Assembly: GCF_010820565.1 (NCBI RefSeq) | Contig: NZ_JAAIJQ010000005.1 | Location: 1-64,000, forward strand | Source: Thiorhodococcus minor | Lineage (GTDB): Bacteria > Pseudomonadota > Gammaproteobacteria > Chromatiales > Chromatiaceae | Reading direction: 5' to 3' | Length of the DNA: 64,000 nucleotides | In this document: piece after piece, positions 48,662 through 57,630 of the stretch | Layout: each line of letters opens with the position of its first letter | Numbering within the stretch: the first letter of the stretch is position 1 | The notes under the pieces: generated by a model | What the model saw: the letters and a program-made list of their open reading frames with translations, nothing else | Told to the model about the DNA's origin: nothing | Database searches by the model: none | Translations under genes and position numbers: made by a program

Positions 48662-48719
48662 GGCCGAGCGCGTCGCGAAGTTGATGCGTCTTCAGCCTGA
48701 GGGCGCTTGAAGCAGAGTC

Positions 48720-48743
48720 GGCCGGGCGCAAGCCCGGCCTTTT
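48720..48743 (+). terminator. Rho-independent terminator after hsp20
   Basis: GGCCGGGC and GCCCGGCC form a perfect 8-bp GC stem with the tetraloop GCAA, followed by TTTT. It sits 59 bp after the hsp20 stop codon. Confidence 0.85.
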
Positions 48744-48827
48744 GCCGTTGAGGCCCGGCCGAGTCCCCCTGCCGGATCCGCTGAGGACTCGCTATTCCCC
48801 CGCCTAAATCCATGTCCGTCCCTTGAT

Positions 48828-49622
48828 ATGGCGCTTTCCCGAAGTCTGTTACTGCCCGCCCTGCTGCTCTGGGCCTCCGGTGCTCTGGCCGACGTCTGGC
48901 AACCTGTACGGCAGTCGACTCCGGACGGGGATGGACGCGAGCTCTTCTATGCCAAGCGCACCGCCGTCAGGCAGTCGGACGGCAAGTCGTTGACCGCCCA
49001 TCTCGCCGTTTTCGCCTCGCCAGCCTACCGCCTCAAGGTGATCGATCTCGGCGGTGGCGAGAGCCCCAAGTACGCCTCGCTCGATGAGGCCTTTCGCGCC
49101 GAAGGCTGTGTTGCCGGTGCCAACGGCGGCTTCTTCCATCCGGATTGGCAGCCGCTGGGGCTGGTGGTGTCGGACGCGGAGCGCACCAACGGATTCGCGC
49201 GGGCAAAGCTGCTCAGTGGTGTGGTCTATAGCGATGGCAGCGGCACTCATTTGATGCGGCGAGGACAGTTTCGGGACCACGCCGGCATCAACGCCCTGCT
49301 GCAGACCGGACCCTATCTGGTCGAGACCGGGCGCAGCGTGCGCGGCCTTTCGACCGCGAGGCCGAGTCGCAGAACCTTCATCGCAACGGACTGGCGCGGA
49401 CACTGGGCGCTGGGCGCGACGACCAGCTCAGTGACCTTGGCCGAGCTTGCCGATGTACTGGCCTCCGAGGGTGCCCTGACGGGCTGGCGCGTCAATCGCG
49501 CCATCAATCTCGATGGCGGATCCTCGACTGGGTTTTTCTTTGCGGGCGGGAGCGAAGGGGCGTCTGTCGTGTTGAGCCCTTGGAAGCGCGTCCGCAATCT
49601 CTTGGGGGTCGTCGCGCGGTAA
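48828..49622 (+). CDS. Secreted phosphodiester glycosidase-family (NAGPA/DUF2233) protein
   Basis: 264 residues with a clear signal peptide ([21 protein letters not shown]). The NAGPA-type domain shows [20 protein letters not shown] (about 97-116) and [13 protein letters not shown] (about 227-239), conserved loops around the likely catalytic site. The family includes the enzyme that removes GlcNAc from phosphodiesters in mammals; bacterial substrates are mostly unknown. It is probably periplasmic. Confidence 0.85.
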   Translation: MALSRSLLLPALLLWASGALADVWQPVRQSTPDGDGRELFYAKRTAVRQSDGKSLTAHLAVFASPAYRLKVIDLGGGESPKYASLDEAFRAEGCVAGANGGFFHPDWQPLGLVVSDAERTNGFARAKLLSGVVYSDGSGTHLMRRGQFRDHAGINALLQTGPYLVETGRSVRGLSTARPSRRTFIATDWRGHWALGATTSSVTLAELADVLASEGALTGWRVNRAINLDGGSSTGFFFAGGSEGASVVLSPWKRVRNLLGVVAR

Positions 49623-49689
49623 AGCCGACAAAGCGTCCCAACCTGTTGACGCCAAGCCTCGACATCACTTCCACGATGAGGACGAGCTG

Positions 49690-50094
49690 ATGAGAATCCT
49701 CCACACCATGCTGCGCACGGGCAATCTGCAGCGCTCCATCGACTTCTACACCCAGGTTCTGGGGATGACGCTGCTTCGCCAGAAGGACTACCCCGAGGGC
49801 GAGTTCACCCTGGCGTTTTTGGGCTATGGCGACGAGTCCGAGCATACGGTGATCGAGCTGACCTACAACTGGGGCGTCGACCGCTACGACCTCGGCAGCG
49901 GCTACGGGCATATCGCCATCGAGGTCGACGACGTCTATCAGGCGACCGACCGCATTCGGGCTCAGGGCGGCAAGATCTTGCGTGACGCCGGACCCATGAA
50001 TGCCGGCTCGACCATCATCGCCTTCGTCGAAGATCCCGACGGCTATCCCATCGAGCTGATCGGCGCCGGCCAGATGGGCGTGCGGCAGGGCTAG
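49690..50094 (+). CDS. gloA: Lactoylglutathione lyase (glyoxalase I)
   Basis: A 134-residue enzyme isomerising the methylglyoxal-glutathione hemithioacetal to S-lactoylglutathione. Metal ligands are at the expected places: His 5 (MRILHTMLR), Glu in VIELTYNW (about 56), His in YGHIAIEV (about 74), Glu in YPIELIG (about 122). The short length matches the Ni-activated bacterial type. Confidence 0.96.
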   Translation: MRILHTMLRTGNLQRSIDFYTQVLGMTLLRQKDYPEGEFTLAFLGYGDESEHTVIELTYNWGVDRYDLGSGYGHIAIEVDDVYQATDRIRAQGGKILRDAGPMNAGSTIIAFVEDPDGYPIELIGAGQMGVRQG

Positions 50095-50126
50095 CGATGC
50101 GGTCTGGCCAGGCGATCTCGCCAGGG

Positions 50127-50798
50127 TCAGGGCAGCAGCGCCTTGGCCGCCCCGGCCAGTCCGTCCAAGAGCATCTGTACGCCGATGACGGCGAGAATCA
50201 GGCCCATGATCCGTGTGACGACATTGAGGCCGCTCTGACCGAGAAAACCGACCAGGCGCTCACCGAAGAGGAAGAAGAGCAGGGTGATCGCGCAGAGCAG
50301 ACCGAAGGCGATGATGGTGACGATCAGCTCCCCCAGGGTGCCGGCAGATGCGAAATTCATCGCCGTCGCGATGGTGCCCGGGCCGGCCAAAATAGGAATG
50401 GCCAGCGGCGAGATGGCGATGCTGAGCTGCGCCTCCAAGCTGTCGGCGCGATCTGAATCAGTGGGGTGGTGCACGCTCGACGGGCTGCCGTGAAGCATTT
50501 GGTAGCCGATGAGGGCGACCAGCACGCCGCCCGTGACGCGAAACGCCGGCAGCGTGATGCCGAAGAGACCGAAGATCAGCTTCCCAAGCAGCACGAAGGC
50601 GACGACGAGGATGAAGGCGGCGAGGATGGCCTTGAAGGCGACGCGTCTGCGCACGGCGTTCGAGTCGCTGGCGGTCAGTCCCAGAAAGACGGCGGTGTTG
50701 GCGATCGGGTTCATGATGGCGAAGAAGCCCATGAAGACCGAGAGCGCATGGCCCATGGACGGCTTGAGATCGGCGAGGCTGAAGTGGAGTGCATCCAT
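50127..50798 (-). CDS. MarC-family membrane protein
   Basis: A 223-residue integral membrane protein with six predicted helices and the family segments FFAIMNPIANTAVFLGLT (about 22-39) and SPLAIPILAGPGTIATAM (about 125-142). The family was once named for multiple antibiotic resistance, but no role in it was confirmed; function is unknown. The start at 50798 fits the family, and the open frame beyond it is repeat sequence. Confidence 0.88.
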   Translation of the reverse strand: MDALHFSLADLKPSMGHALSVFMGFFAIMNPIANTAVFLGLTASDSNAVRRRVAFKAILAAFILVVAFVLLGKLIFGLFGITLPAFRVTGGVLVALIGYQMLHGSPSSVHHPTDSDRADSLEAQLSIAISPLAIPILAGPGTIATAMNFASAGTLGELIVTIIAFGLLCAITLLFFLFGERLVGFLGQSGLNVVTRIMGLILAVIGVQMLLDGLAGAAKALLP

Positions 50799-50882
50799 TG
50801 TTGCGTGACCCTGAGCTGAGGCGTGCCTCGGGGCATGATGCCATGCATCAGGGTGGCGCGCCGCGCGCCACCCTGATGCGGA

Positions 50883-51090
50883 CCTTGGGCGAATTCCTAG
50901 GATCCTCGTCCCAGTCGCCTGCAAGCGCGTCGCCCGCAAGCGGGCTCCTACGAAGACGGCGCCGTAGGAGCCTGCTTGCGGGCGATCCTGGGGCGTAGGC
51001 GGAAAAAATGACCGGCGGAGAGCATCCTGCCCTCATGCCGTCACGCATTTCCTGAGCGCGAAAGGCTGGTAGGAAGATTTCGAGCTGGCT
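50883..51090 (+). repeat. MITE-2, second full-length copy
   Basis: The core palindrome (GTCGCCCGCAAGCGGGCTCC ... GCCTGCTTGCGGGCGAT), then CCTGGGGCGTAGGCGGAAAA, then a tail (CATTTCCTGAGCGCGAAAGG) align with the reverse complement of 5178-5376 along about 190 bp. The left terminal repeat is still visible (TTGGGCGAATTCC); the right one has decayed. It lies in the 431-bp gap between marC and the modE remnant. Confidence 0.7.
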
Positions 51091-51229
51091 ATCCAGTCAG
51101 TCTGGCACCAATGAAGTTGCTGGCGACCGCTTTTCCTGCGCAACCATAGCGGTTGCTCCAGTGGCTGCATGTCGCCCGCTGTGGCCATGCTTGCCGCTGT
51201 TTTTTTCAGATGTAGCGCGGCAAAGAAGG

Positions 51230-51470
51230 ATGCTTCCTCTCCACCCCGAGCCGACCGAGTTGCTCAGTCGGCTCTCCATCGACACCCCAATGGGTGCCTT
51301 CCTCGGCGCGAACTCGATCCGTCTCCTAGAGCGCATCGGGCGTTATGGCTCGATCTCCCGCGCGTCCGAGGCGGTGTCCATGTCATCAGAGACAGCCTGG
51401 GACACCATCGACGCCATGCACACCATGTCCGATCGGCCGCTGCCATGGGGATTTCGGGGGGGATGTTGTC
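51230..51470 (+). pseudogene. ModE-type regulator, N-terminal fragment
   Basis: About 75 codons match the winged-helix DNA-binding domain of the molybdate-responsive regulator ModE: LLSRLSIDTPMGAFLGANSI, then RLLERIGRYGSISRASEAV and AAW-type helix TAWDTIDAMHTMSDRPL. After that the sequence loses resemblance to ModE. The frame runs on to a stop at 51625 without recognisable content, and the molybdate-binding (MOP) domains are absent. AAGAAGG precedes the ATG. A short DNA-binding-only protein cannot be excluded, but decay is more likely. Confidence 0.65.
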
Positions 51471-51624
51471 CGAACGGGCTTCGCAGGTCTGGAATAGCGG
51501 CAGGCTGGACCCAATGCAGTCGACATGGAGGGTCGGTTGTCCCCAGGGCAGAGCTCGGATTGCCGGCCTCGGTGAGAGCCTTCTGCTCTCGCCAGTATTC
51601 AATGTCTTCTAAGGAGATGTCGTA

Positions 51625-51960
51625 ATGAGCCAGCTAAACCAGGAGAAGTGCGAGGCCTGCCGTGCGGATGCCCCCAAGGTGACGGACGATGAGCTGAAGA
51701 CCCTGATCCGGGATATCCCGGACTGGGCGATCGAGGTGCGAGACGGTGTCATGCAGCTGGAGAAGCGCTTCGAGTTTCCGGACTTCGTCCAGGCGCTGGC
51801 CTTCACCAATCAGGTCGGCGAGATCGCCGAGGCCGAGGGGCATCACCCCAAGCTGGTCACTGAATGGGGTAGCGTCATCGTCACCTGGTGGTCGCACAAG
51901 ATTCGCGGGCTGCACCGCAACGACTTCATCATGGCGGCCAAGACGGACCGGCTGCTCTAG
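51625..51960 (+). CDS. phhB: 4a-hydroxytetrahydrobiopterin dehydratase
   Basis: A 111-residue pterin-4a-carbinolamine dehydratase. The family motif is clear: [20 protein letters not shown] (about 71-90) and [11 protein letters not shown], with Ser in place of the more usual Thr before the last His. It recycles tetrahydrobiopterin for aromatic amino acid hydroxylases; in bacteria without such an enzyme it is often linked to molybdopterin or folate. AAGGAGATG lies upstream. Confidence 0.95.
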   Translation: MSQLNQEKCEACRADAPKVTDDELKTLIRDIPDWAIEVRDGVMQLEKRFEFPDFVQALAFTNQVGEIAEAEGHHPKLVTEWGSVIVTWWSHKIRGLHRNDFIMAAKTDRLL

Positions 51961-52115
51961 GTGCGGTGAGCGACGCAACTGCGTCCAACCGGCTTGCCGT
52001 ACTTCGGCGTCGTGCTCCCGCCGCCCGGCCGTTTTTCCTCGCTGCCACCGGACCTGCGCATGCTGTGCAGCCTGAGAATCGCGATGCCGCGGGGAAGGAT
52101 TCAGAGTGAAGCAAG

Positions 52116-52871
52116 GTGAAGCAGCTTTCCTTCAGCTTCTTTCGTTACCGCGCCAGCTACGCGCCGGCGGCCTTTGTGGTCATGGGATTCCAAAGACTGC
52201 TCAAGGGCCGCAGCCTGAGGACGAGGACGGTGCAGCTGATGGGCTGCGGCGGCAGGGATGGCTTCTCGATCTTGCCGGATCTCAAGACCTATGTCCTGGT
52301 GTCTCTCCTGAGCGAGCCGGCCGAAATCGAGGCCGTTCGGGCCACAACCCTTTATCGGGTGGTCAGTAAGCCTGCGGTCGAGAGGCTCCACTTCAGGCTT
52401 TCGCCCCTGAGCGGGCACGGGGCCTGGAACGGCAGGCAAGTGCTCGACTACAGCGGCGCGCGTCAGGATCCGCATCGCCCCTTCGCCGTCCTGACGCGCG
52501 CACGCGTCGATCCGGCGCGGGCCAAGGACTTCTGGCGCGCCGTGCCGCGAGTGCGGCGCTTTCTGAGGGCGCATCCGGGCTGTGCCTACGCACAGGGCTT
52601 TGGCGAGCACCCGTTGCTGTCCTTGGCGACCTTTAGTGTGTGGGAAGACCTCAATGCGATGCGGAGCTTCGCTTACGGCGACTCGCCGCACCATCGAACC
52701 GCCAAAGCCGCGGTGCATGATGGTTGGCTGTCCGAATCACTCTTCGCCCGTCTGGCCCTATTGGACGTCGGCGGCGATGTCGATCGATATCCCATGCTTG
52801 CGCGCTTGGCCCCGCGACAAGAGATGCCCGACGAAGGCCGCGACGGAGTCTCTATGCATGGCGGCGACTGA
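52116..52871 (+). CDS. CrtA-like (spheroidene monooxygenase family) protein
   Basis: A 251-residue protein matching the spheroidene monooxygenase family: FVVMGFQRLLKGRSL (about 21-35), HFRLSPLSGHGAWNGR (about 89-104), AVLTRARVDPARAKDFWRAV (about 122-141), and TFSVWEDLNAMRSFAYG (about 170-186). CrtA adds keto groups to acyclic carotenoids in purple bacteria, but family members occur outside carotenoid clusters too. No other crt gene is in the window. The start is GTG at 52116. It is consistent with a phototrophic lineage without proving it. Confidence 0.82.
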   Translation: MKQLSFSFFRYRASYAPAAFVVMGFQRLLKGRSLRTRTVQLMGCGGRDGFSILPDLKTYVLVSLLSEPAEIEAVRATTLYRVVSKPAVERLHFRLSPLSGHGAWNGRQVLDYSGARQDPHRPFAVLTRARVDPARAKDFWRAVPRVRRFLRAHPGCAYAQGFGEHPLLSLATFSVWEDLNAMRSFAYGDSPHHRTAKAAVHDGWLSESLFARLALLDVGGDVDRYPMLARLAPRQEMPDEGRDGVSMHGGD

Positions 52872-52928
52872 GGGGGTTGCCAGGCAGAGCCGGCCGAGCA
52901 ACGGTCGGCATCCCCCAAGCCAGGCGCC

Positions 52929-53321
52929 TCAGTCCTTGGCTAGCGCGTCCCGGACCCGCTCCAGGCGCTGGCGCACTTCGCTGGCGAGCTGCTCGATTCC
53001 AGGCTTTTCGACCAGTTGCAGCACGGCCTGCGGGTCCATGAAGGCAACGGTCATCTTGCCGCCCGCGTCTTCGCGGACGACGACGTTGCAGGGTAGCAGT
53101 AGACCGATGTCCGGATCCGTCTCCAAGGCCTGGCTCGCGAGCGGCGGGTTGCATGCCCCGAGAATCCGGTAAGGCTTGCGCTCCACGCCCAGCTTAGCCT
53201 TGAGCGTCGCCTGAACGTCGATGTCTGACAGCACGCCAAAACCCTCGCCTTTGAGCGCCTCGGTGACGCGCTCTACCGCCTGGTCGAAACTGCCCTCGAT
53301 CTGAATGGAAAAGCCATACAT
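52929..53321 (-). CDS. DUF302 domain protein
   Basis: A 130-residue protein with the DUF302 fold: [20 protein letters not shown] (about 3-22), [16 protein letters not shown] (about 51-66), [13 protein letters not shown] (about 73-85) and VAFMDP. The family often sits in sulfur-oxidation or metal contexts in purple sulfur bacteria; function unknown. It is convergent with the CrtA-like gene. Confidence 0.88.
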   Translation of the reverse strand: MYGFSIQIEGSFDQAVERVTEALKGEGFGVLSDIDVQATLKAKLGVERKPYRILGACNPPLASQALETDPDIGLLLPCNVVVREDAGGKMTVAFMDPQAVLQLVEKPGIEQLASEVRQRLERVRDALAKD

Positions 53322-53688
53322 CGTCGGGATCTCCTCAAGATTGCGTTTTCATTGCATTGGCATTGGACGGCGAAAGCCGAGGCCGCATGGCGGTGTCGAT
53401 CTGTTCGCTCGCTCTGCTCAGAGCAGGCTCGCCTCCGCCATGCTCGGTGACTTGCGGGTCAGGCGTGTCAATCCAAAGACCTTCCGCGGAAGCCTCTCCG
53501 TGGCTTCGAGGGCTGAGCTCCCGATGCGGGGACTCCTTCCCCTTTCCCCAGTGCCTAGGCAGCGAGGGGATCCAACGGCAAAGGCGTGGCCATGCGTCTG
53601 ATGGGCATCGCTTGCCGTCAGGCGGATCGGAGTAGGCGCGTGATCGTCGGCCCTCGCCGACTGCCAGGGGTGAGCACGTCTACCGCAA
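53322..53688. other. Non-coding gap without recognised features
   Basis: 367 bp between the DUF302 gene and the peroxidase gene. It has mixed composition with a few short GC-rich palindromes. No gene, RNA or family of repeats seen elsewhere in the window was recognised. Confidence 0.5.
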
Positions 53689-54930
53689 TCAAGGCGCTGC
53701 GCTGCGGATCACAGTCTCGGGCGGGACCCAGCCGTCACTGAGCGTACGCATGAAGGCAAGGATCGCCGCCTCTTCTTCTTGCGTCAGCCCCAGATCGCCC
53801 AGCTCTTCGGTATTGACATTGGCTTCGACCTCAGGCGCAGGCCAACAGTTGCTCCCCGGCTCAGGGTCGGTCAGGGTCTCGCACTGGGGCTTCACATCAC
53901 GTGTGTTATAGAAATGGACGACTTCCTCGAGGCTCTTGTGGGCGCCGTTGTGCATGTAGGACTTGACGAAGTCCGGCGAGGGGCGGAGGTCGACATTGCG
54001 TAGACTCGGCACCTTGTGCTTCCCCAAATTCTCGGCTGCCAGGTGGGCGAAGCGCGGCACCTGATCGAGGAAGCCGCCCAGTCCAGGATCTCGCCAAGCG
54101 TCTCCCTGGGGGTTGCGGCTGGCCTGCCCGTACCAGGGATTGGCCGGATTGCGTCCGACGCCGAGGTTGTCGTAGGTGAAATCCGTGAACACTGGCGGCT
54201 CACCCTGCGCTCCAGGGGTGTGCGGGTGACAAGCGGCGCAGTTGCCCTTGTCCTCGCGCGCGAACAGCTCGAGCCCAAGTGCTTCTTGCTCCGAGAGGGG
54301 ATAGCGCTCGGGGTCCTTCAGGTAGTAGTCGTACTTGGCGCTAAAGGCATTCATCTCGGCGGAGCGCTCGAAGGCGGCGATCGCCCGAGCGATCGCGTTG
54401 AAGCCAGCGACCGGATCCGCGCAAACCAGCTCGCCGAAATAGGCACGGAGCTGCGGCCCCACCTCGCCCTCGCAGACCCGGCGGGCCACCTCGGCCGCAT
54501 CCGGAAGATTGTGCTCGACCGGATTCAGGAGGGGACCCTGCGCCTGTTCCGCGACGACATCACCGAGCATCCAGCCGGTCGCCCGGCCGTCCCAGAAGGC
54601 GCCGCCAACGAAGTGCTCCTCCTGCTCGTCGAAATACAGGGGCGGGCTGAAGCTCGCATAGGCCGCCATCGGTGGCCTGCGGTTGCCGAAGCGTCCTTCG
54701 ACGGCGCCTTGGTGCACGGCGCCGGATGCATTCAGCGCGCTATCCGGCCCGCTCCACCCGGCCGCCGGGGCATGGCAGCTGGCGCAGGATTGACCGGCCG
54801 GCTCGGAGAGCGTGCCGTCGAAAAAGAGTCGTTTGCCGATGGTTGCAAGCGCATCGTCGGTGGCGCCCTGGAGGCTGGCGGAGTAAAGCGATGCGATCGA
54901 GAGGCCGACTAGCAGCGTTTTTCTGTTCAT
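53689..54930 (-). CDS. Di-heme cytochrome c peroxidase/MauG-family protein
   Basis: 413 residues with a signal peptide (MNRKTLLVGLSIASLYSASL). Two c-type heme motifs are present: CASCH (about residues 49-53) and CAACH (about 233-237). Between and after them the family segments FWDGRA and FTDFTYDNLGVGRNPAN occur, and the distal-ligand region YMHNGAHKSLEEVVHFYN (about 343-360) is intact. It would reduce hydrogen peroxide, or modify a partner protein, in the periplasm. The start at 54930 was chosen for the signal peptide. The 298-bp gap to the divergent PepSY gene shows nothing further. Confidence 0.92.
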   Translation of the reverse strand: MNRKTLLVGLSIASLYSASLQGATDDALATIGKRLFFDGTLSEPAGQSCASCHAPAAGWSGPDSALNASGAVHQGAVEGRFGNRRPPMAAYASFSPPLYFDEQEEHFVGGAFWDGRATGWMLGDVVAEQAQGPLLNPVEHNLPDAAEVARRVCEGEVGPQLRAYFGELVCADPVAGFNAIARAIAAFERSAEMNAFSAKYDYYLKDPERYPLSEQEALGLELFAREDKGNCAACHPHTPGAQGEPPVFTDFTYDNLGVGRNPANPWYGQASRNPQGDAWRDPGLGGFLDQVPRFAHLAAENLGKHKVPSLRNVDLRPSPDFVKSYMHNGAHKSLEEVVHFYNTRDVKPQCETLTDPEPGSNCWPAPEVEANVNTEELGDLGLTQEEEAAILAFMRTLSDGWVPPETVIRSAAP

Positions 54931-55228
54931 CTTGAATTCAGCTTCGTCATCTAGGTTACATCGACGACTGGTGACGCGCTCAGCGCACCGGTCGGATCGA
55001 GAGCAGGCTTGGCAATCCCCGTGCTCCTGCATCGGAAGCAGACCTTGGCCACGCGTTTCGTCGCGCATGAGCCCTCTGCCCGAGATGGCGCTATCCTCTT
55101 CGCGACCATCGTCTTGTGCGAGATGGTCGAGCCCTGCCCGCCTCGAGCCCCTTTGGCATGTCGGAGAGGCGCTCGACCAGCGTTTCCCGCACGTCCCTGA
55201 TCCTCGGCGACAGCGAACAAGTGAGATC

Positions 55229-55537
55229 ATGCCGCAAGCCCTGCTCATCGCGACGCTCGGAATCCTGGCGCTATTCACGACGGCGCGGCTGGATGCCGAT
55301 GTGCGCGTCGATCACGACGACGTCAAGCGCCTGCGTGAGTCGGGCAAGATCTTGCCCATGACCCAAGTGCTGGAGGTGGCCACCCGCATTCAGCCGGGGC
55401 ACCTCGTCGAGGCCGAGCTCGAGCCTAATCATCATGGCTACCGCTATGAGATCAAGATCTTGGATGCGGCCGGACACCTCCATGAGCTCGAGATCGATGC
55501 CTCGACCGGTATTTTGATCGATAAAGAGGAAAGGTGA
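55229..55537 (+). CDS. PepSY-domain periplasmic protein
   Basis: A 102-residue protein with an N-terminal signal peptide (PQALLIATLGILALFTTA) and one PepSY domain (YRYEIKILDAAGHLHELEID ... ILIDKEE). It ends 9 bp before the response regulator. Small PepSY proteins often precede PhoP/QseB-type two-component genes and may modulate the kinase on the periplasmic side. Confidence 0.85.
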   Translation: MPQALLIATLGILALFTTARLDADVRVDHDDVKRLRESGKILPMTQVLEVATRIQPGHLVEAELEPNHHGYRYEIKILDAAGHLHELEIDASTGILIDKEER

Positions 55538-55546
55538 GACACGCCG

Positions 55547-56206
55547 ATGCGCCTGCTCCTCGTTGAAGACGACACCGAACAGATTGCCGCGCTGCTGCCT
55601 GCCCTCAAGTCCGCCGGCTTGGCGGTCGATCAGGCGCAAGACGGGTGCGTCGCCGAGTCGCTCGGCACAACCGAGCCCTATGACGTCATCGTGCTGGATC
55701 TCGGCCTTCCCGGCCGGTCCGGGCTCGAGGTGCTGCGCAACTGGCGCACGCGCGGCGTCACCACGCCTGTGCTGGTGCTCACCGCGCGCGATGCCTGGCA
55801 CGAGCGGGTCGACGGGCTCAAGGCGGGCGCCGACGACTACCTCGGCAAGCCCTTCTATGTCGAGGAGCTGATGGCGCGCATCCAGGCGCTGGCGCGCCGC
55901 GCCGCAGGTAACCCGAGCCCGGTGATCGAGGCAGGGGGGCTGCGTCTCGACGAAGGGCTGCAGCAGGTCATTCTGTCCGACGGCAGCGCGCGCGAGCTCA
56001 CCGGCACCGAGTTCCGGCTGCTGCGCCATCTGATGCGCAATCCCGGGCGTCTGCTCTCCAAGACGCAGCTCATGGAGCACGTCTACGACCTGGACGCGGA
56101 GCGCGGCAGTAATCTCATCGAGGTCTATATCCGGCGTCTGCGCGAGAAGATCGGCCGTGAGCGCATCCTCACGCAGCGCGGCCAGGGCTATCTCTTCCCC
56201 AAATGA
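55547..56206 (+). CDS. OmpR/PhoP-family response regulator
   Basis: 219 residues: a receiver with acidic pair VEDD (7-10), phospho-Asp 51 in VLDLGLPG, Lys in LGKPF (about 103), and a winged-helix DNA-binding domain (TGTEFRLLRHLM ... SNLIEVYIRRLREKI). It overlaps the kinase gene by 4 bp. The downstream metal efflux genes are plausible targets. Confidence 0.95.
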   Translation: MRLLLVEDDTEQIAALLPALKSAGLAVDQAQDGCVAESLGTTEPYDVIVLDLGLPGRSGLEVLRNWRTRGVTTPVLVLTARDAWHERVDGLKAGADDYLGKPFYVEELMARIQALARRAAGNPSPVIEAGGLRLDEGLQQVILSDGSARELTGTEFRLLRHLMRNPGRLLSKTQLMEHVYDLDAERGSNLIEVYIRRLREKIGRERILTQRGQGYLFPK

Positions 56207-57543
56207 AGTCGCTCGAGGGACGGCTGCATCTGGGGCTCGGGATCAGCCTGGTGCTGCTCATCGGCGCCGCCTGGTGGCTGGGGCATCAGGCCCTGCACCA
56301 CACGGCGGATGCCTTCGTGATCTCGCGGCTGGAGCATGACGCCGAGGGACTCGTCGGCGCGCTCTCGGTCGCACCGGACGGCAGCCCGGCGATGGGTGCG
56401 GGGCGGATGACGCCCGTCTACGATCAGCCCTACTCCGGTCATTACTTCGTGATTTCGGTCGCCGCAGGCGGGCGCATCCGCTCGCGCTCGCTGTGGGACG
56501 AAGATCTCGCGCCACCACGGCTCGCGGCTGGCGAGACGACCACCTGGCGCGTGCCCGGGCCTGCGGGTCAACGGCTGCTTGCCTGGGCGGGAGGCTACCG
56601 CATCGACGACCGTGACCTGGTGGTCGCCGTCGCCGAGGACGTCTCCCCGCTGAGCGGCGAGCTTCGGGGCTTCGAGCGCCTGTTCGCCATCATGGCCGTG
56701 GCCGGGCTCGCGCTCATTCTCTTGGTCCAGCGTCTGGTCGTTCACCGCACCTTCATGTGCCTAGAGCCCGTCTACCGCGACATCGAGCGGCTCGAGCATG
56801 GCAAGACCGTCTTTCTCAGTGAAGAGGGTCCGACCGAGATCCTGCCCCTGGTCCGCAAGCTCAACCGGCTGCTGCTGCGTTTCGATCAGCGTCTGGAGCG
56901 CTCGCGCACGGCCACGGGCAATCTCGCCCATGCGATCAAGGGGCCGCTCAGCCTGCTGCGACAGCAGCTACGAGATCCGGCGCTCGACATCTCCCCTGGT
57001 CATCGCGAGACGCTGCTCGAGCAGATCGAGCGTCTGCGCCGACTGGCCGAGCGTCAGCTCAAGCGTGCCCGGCTCGCCGGCGCGGGCGGTGCCGGCGTCA
57101 GTTTCGATGCCGCCGAGGAGCTGCCGACCTTGGCTCGTCTCTTGACCCAGATCCACGCCTCTAAGTCGATCGACATCCAGCTGGACGACCGCACCCAGGG
57201 GCCACTCGACCTGGATCGGGAGGACATGCTGGAGCTGCTCGGAAATCTGCTCGACAACGCCTGCAAGTGGGCCGTGGCCATGGTCTATTGCGGACTCTGC
57301 GTCGACAGGGGACGTCTGATCCTGCGTATCGAGGACGACGGCCCAGGCTGCTCCGAGGAGGCGATCGCCGACATCACGGGACGCGGCATGCGGCTCGACG
57401 AGGAGGTGAGCGGCCATGGGCTGGGGCTCTCCATCGTCAAGGAGATTGTCGACGGCTACCAGGGCCGGATCGGCTTCGCGCGCTCGGCCAGACTCGGTGG
57501 GCTCAGGGCCGAGATCGCGCTGCCGCTCGAGGAAGGCGTCTGA
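56203..57543 (+). CDS. PhoQ-like sensor histidine kinase
   Basis: 446 residues with two transmembrane helices (about 10-30 and 160-180) enclosing a periplasmic domain of about 130 residues. The H-box is GNLAHAIKGPLSLL (His about 243), and the ATPase domain has NLLDNACKW and GHGLGLSIV. It is shaped like PhoQ and other kinases paired with PepSY proteins. The signal could be a metal or envelope stress, given the neighbours. Confidence 0.93.
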   Translation: MKSLEGRLHLGLGISLVLLIGAAWWLGHQALHHTADAFVISRLEHDAEGLVGALSVAPDGSPAMGAGRMTPVYDQPYSGHYFVISVAAGGRIRSRSLWDEDLAPPRLAAGETTTWRVPGPAGQRLLAWAGGYRIDDRDLVVAVAEDVSPLSGELRGFERLFAIMAVAGLALILLVQRLVVHRTFMCLEPVYRDIERLEHGKTVFLSEEGPTEILPLVRKLNRLLLRFDQRLERSRTATGNLAHAIKGPLSLLRQQLRDPALDISPGHRETLLEQIERLRRLAERQLKRARLAGAGGAGVSFDAAEELPTLARLLTQIHASKSIDIQLDDRTQGPLDLDREDMLELLGNLLDNACKWAVAMVYCGLCVDRGRLILRIEDDGPGCSEEAIADITGRGMRLDEEVSGHGLGLSIVKEIVDGYQGRIGFARSARLGGLRAEIALPLEEGV

Positions 57544-57630
57544 GCCCTGAGCAGGCGCTGCGCGAGCGACGAGCCCGACTGATTCGGTCGGATTCAGTTT
57601 CGTTTCAGTTTGGGGCTTTAGCATGGCCCC

